Below, one piece after another: positions 63,321 to 64,000 of a stretch of 64,000 bases of DNA (positions are counted from its first letter, which is position 1; each line of letters begins with the position of its first letter). The DNA lies in contig NZ_AP023362.1 in NCBI RefSeq assembly GCF_018326285.1, positions 5,332,001 to 5,396,000 of the forward strand, written 5' to 3'. The translations under genes were made by a program, and so were the position numbers. This DNA comes from Mycolicibacterium sp. TY81. Its GTDB lineage: Bacteria > Actinomycetota > Actinomycetes > Mycobacteriales > Mycobacteriaceae. A model generated the notes under the pieces. That model was given only the letters and a program-made list of their open reading frames with translations, did no database searches and was not told the DNA's origin.

Positions 63321-64000
63321 CGCTGGCTCCGTTCCGGATGGGCGGCCAATTCGGCGTCGGTGTAGTACTTCTCCAGCTCGGACAGCTCGAAGCAGGCGAG
63401 CAGTTCGGCCGGCATGGGCACCTGCTGCTCCGGGGTGACGGTCACGTCGGGGACGATCGGGTCACCGCCGCCCGCACTGCACACCAGCAGGATGTTGCGC
63501 CAGTCGGCGCTCATCTCCGGGTAGTCGTCGCGGGTGTGGCCGCCGCGGCTCTCGGTGCGGGCCAGCGCGGCCTTGGCCACGCACTCGCTGACCAGCAGCA
63601 TGTTCCGCATGTCGACGGCCAGGTGCCAACCGGGGTTGAACTGCCGGTGGCCCTCGACGGTGATGTTGTGCATCCGGCGCTTGAGTTCGTCGAGCTTGAG
63701 CAGTGCCTGCTCGATCTCTTCCTTGGTGCGGATGATGCCGACCAGGTCGTTCATGGCCTGCTGCAACTCGGTGTGCAGCGTGTACGGGTTCTCCGCGCCG
63801 ACGTGTTCGTCGAACGGCGCCAAGGCTTCCCGCGCCGCCGTGGTCAGTGCGTCATCGGAGACTACCGGCCGCGCGGGCAGCGCCTTGACGTACTGCGCGG
63901 CGCCGAGGCCGGCCCGCCGGCCGAACACCAGCAGGTCGCTCAGCGAGTTACCGCCGAGCCGGTTCGAGCCGTGCATCCCGCCCGAGCACTCGCCGGCCGC
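63317..64000 (-). CDS. sdhA: Succinate dehydrogenase flavoprotein subunit (3' part only)
   Basis: The C-terminal ~227 residues are present; the gene continues past the right edge. AGECSGGMHGSNRLGGNSLS is the FAD-binding/active-site Arg region, followed by LLVFGRRAGLGAAQYVKALP. The C-terminal domain contains RTESRGGHTRDDYPEMSADW, the usual flavoprotein tail around the covalent FAD domain's capping region. It corresponds to Rv0248c. It overlaps sdhB by 4 nt and is upstream of it in the operon. Confidence 0.94.
   Translation of the reverse strand, partial: AAGECSGGMHGSNRLGGNSLSDLLVFGRRAGLGAAQYVKALPARPVVSDDALTTAAREALAPFDEHVGAENPYTLHTELQQAMNDLVGIIRTKEEIEQALLKLDELKRRMHNITVEGHRQFNPGWHLAVDMRNMLLVSECVAKAALARTESRGGHTRDDYPEMSADWRNILLVCSAGGGDPIVPDVTVTPEQQVPMPAELLACFELSELEKYYTDAELAAHPERSQR

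Overview
The window is mycobacterial chromosome, most likely from a fast-growing Mycobacterium/Mycolicibacterium. It is GC-rich with GTG/TTG starts and many ATGA/GTGA gene overlaps. The genes that are in the M. tuberculosis block Rv0236c to Rv0248c appear here in the same order: aftD, a DUF2613 peptide, lpqI, a tetR, htdX, fabG4, fadA2, fadE5, a flavin reductase, then sdhB and sdhA. Accessory blocks have been placed between these backbone genes.

Region 1 (1-5857) is a catabolic island: a partial amidohydrolase, a TetR repressor, and divergently two alpha/beta hydrolases, a FAD aromatic hydroxylase and an MFS transporter. Two near-identical 20-bp sites suggest one TetR regulon. Region 2 (5861-12183) is cell-wall backbone: arabinofuranosyltransferase AftD, the DUF2613 peptide, the LpqI lipoprotein and a TetR. 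Region 3 (12206-15355) is a cobalamin riboswitch followed by a BtuFCD-type importer. An IS30-family element (about 15451-16700) follows, sitting between the arms of an inverted repeat. Region 4 (16889-20564) is htdX-fabG4 divergent from fadA2.

Region 5 (20834-32232) is accessory: an SDR with a MerR regulator, DUF488, a TDT/SLAC1-type transporter, an F420-type LLM oxidoreductase, a VIT/CCC1 metal transporter, an IS110 transposase, and a polyhydroxyalkanoate operon (fadD-phaC-phaZ) divergent from a PucR regulator. Region 6 is fadE5 (32465-34300), then a decayed gene fragment and a palindrome.

Region 7 (34908-55660) is a trehalose-polyphleate (TPP)-type glycolipid locus: a 3675-aa bimodular PKS, a PapA acyltransferase, MmpL, a secreted PE-PPE-domain hydrolase/acyltransferase, a Gap-like membrane protein and a fatty acyl-AMP ligase. 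A DUF559 gene and repeats interrupt it. Both AT domains carry the malonyl-type HAFH signature, so unbranched chains are expected. Region 8 (55983-61772) holds a CDP-diacylglycerol diphosphatase, a Ser/Thr kinase and a complete dTDP-rhamnose operon (rmlA, rmlB, fused rmlCD). Region 9 (61842-64000) returns to backbone: flavin reductase, a 53-aa ORF, sdhB and partial sdhA.

The least explained material is non-coding. There are several short palindromic repeat families: (a) about 50 bp, once inside aftD in frame and once at 20731; (b) a 45-bp palindrome at 16785 and 55765; (c) a roughly 63-bp element with eight copies, seven of them in arrays with an 81/82-bp period; (d) a 57-bp palindrome at 25389. 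aftD also has no ATG/GTG/TTG for its conserved N-terminus.
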